5,128 nt of DNA from an uncultured Oscillospiraceae bacterium. Lineage in GTDB: Bacteria > Bacillota_A > Clostridia > Oscillospirales > Oscillospiraceae. The stretch covers positions 1-5,128 of the forward strand of contig CALWWO010000019.1 of assembly GCA_944385265.1 (NCBI GenBank), given 5' to 3'. Shown here piece by piece: positions 5,066 through 5,128 of this stretch. The stretch's first letter is position 1. Each line of letters opens with the position of its first letter. Under the pieces are notes generated by a model. The model ran no database searches and was not told the DNA's origin. It was given only the letters and a program-made list of their open reading frames with translations. The position numbers and the translations under genes are program-made.

Positions 5066-5128
5066 TTAATCCTCTCTGTAATGTGCGCCTATGCTCTCTT
5101 TTCGTGCGAGAGCAGCTTTGAGAATTGC
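5066..5128 (-). CDS. nadB: L-aspartate oxidase, only the last 20 residues in the window
   Basis: Read on the minus strand from the window edge, the frame gives AILKAALARKESIGAHYRED and then TAA (5068-5066). This matches the C-terminal RKESRGAHYRED motif of the NadB/succinate dehydrogenase flavoprotein family; next to nadC this points to NadB, which oxidises aspartate to iminoaspartate for NAD synthesis. The usual Arg of ESRG is Ile here, and the chain stops right after RED, where many relatives continue with YP and more. The rest of the gene is outside the window, so its completeness cannot be judged. A 142-base spacer separates it from nadC. Confidence 0.85.
   Translation of the reverse strand, partial: AILKAALARKESIGAHYRED

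Noticed and set aside
1..5128. A novel multi-gene system (defence, mobile or biosynthetic)
   Set aside because: Every gene longer than 140 codons belongs to a recognisable conserved family in a familiar neighbourhood; only small membrane proteins and regulatory structures remain unexplained.

Overview
The window looks like an ordinary chromosomal segment of an endospore-forming Gram-positive bacterium of the Clostridia (Firmicutes), moderate in GC by eye. Reasons: strong GGAGG-type ribosome binding sites, GTG/TTG-type alternative starts, a SpoIIM-like sporulation membrane protein directly before xerD, and the order tgt - yajC - small four-helix membrane protein, which resembles the B. subtilis tgt-yrbF-yrzE neighbourhood. 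The family calls come from reading protein motifs; no search was run.

Layout, left to right. (1) 1-1010, plus strand: tgt, lacking its N-terminus at the window edge. (2) 1054-1388: a recognisable sigma-A type promoter, then yajC. (3) 1407-1868: a long hairpin containing the ribosome binding site of the next gene, then a YrzE/TIGR04086-like membrane protein, closed by a perfect 42-bp palindrome (1895-1936) that is probably a two-way terminator. (4) 1937-2198: a gene-free, AT-rich stretch with two tandem 14-base units, a small inverted repeat and a good sigma-A type promoter. (5) 2199-3728: spoIIM-like gene and xerD, 18 bases apart, probably one transcript. (6) 3717-3833: repeated hairpin arms and a two-way terminator between converging transcription units. 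(7) 3858-5128, minus strand: the extreme 3' end of nadB, a GC-rich hairpin-bearing spacer, nadC, and a 76-residue two-helix membrane protein abutting nadC.

How the genes fit together: Tgt makes queuosine-type modifications in tRNA anticodons; YajC is an accessory of the Sec membrane protein export machinery; SpoIIM works in engulfment during sporulation; XerD resolves chromosome dimers; NadB and NadC are two steps of de novo NAD synthesis from aspartate. These are mostly housekeeping functions. I did not find an undescribed defence, mobile or biosynthetic system. The items most worth a second look are regulatory and small: the hairpin over the start of the YrzE-like gene, the repeats before spoIIM, the unknown small membrane protein coupled to nadC, and the structured nadB-nadC spacer.
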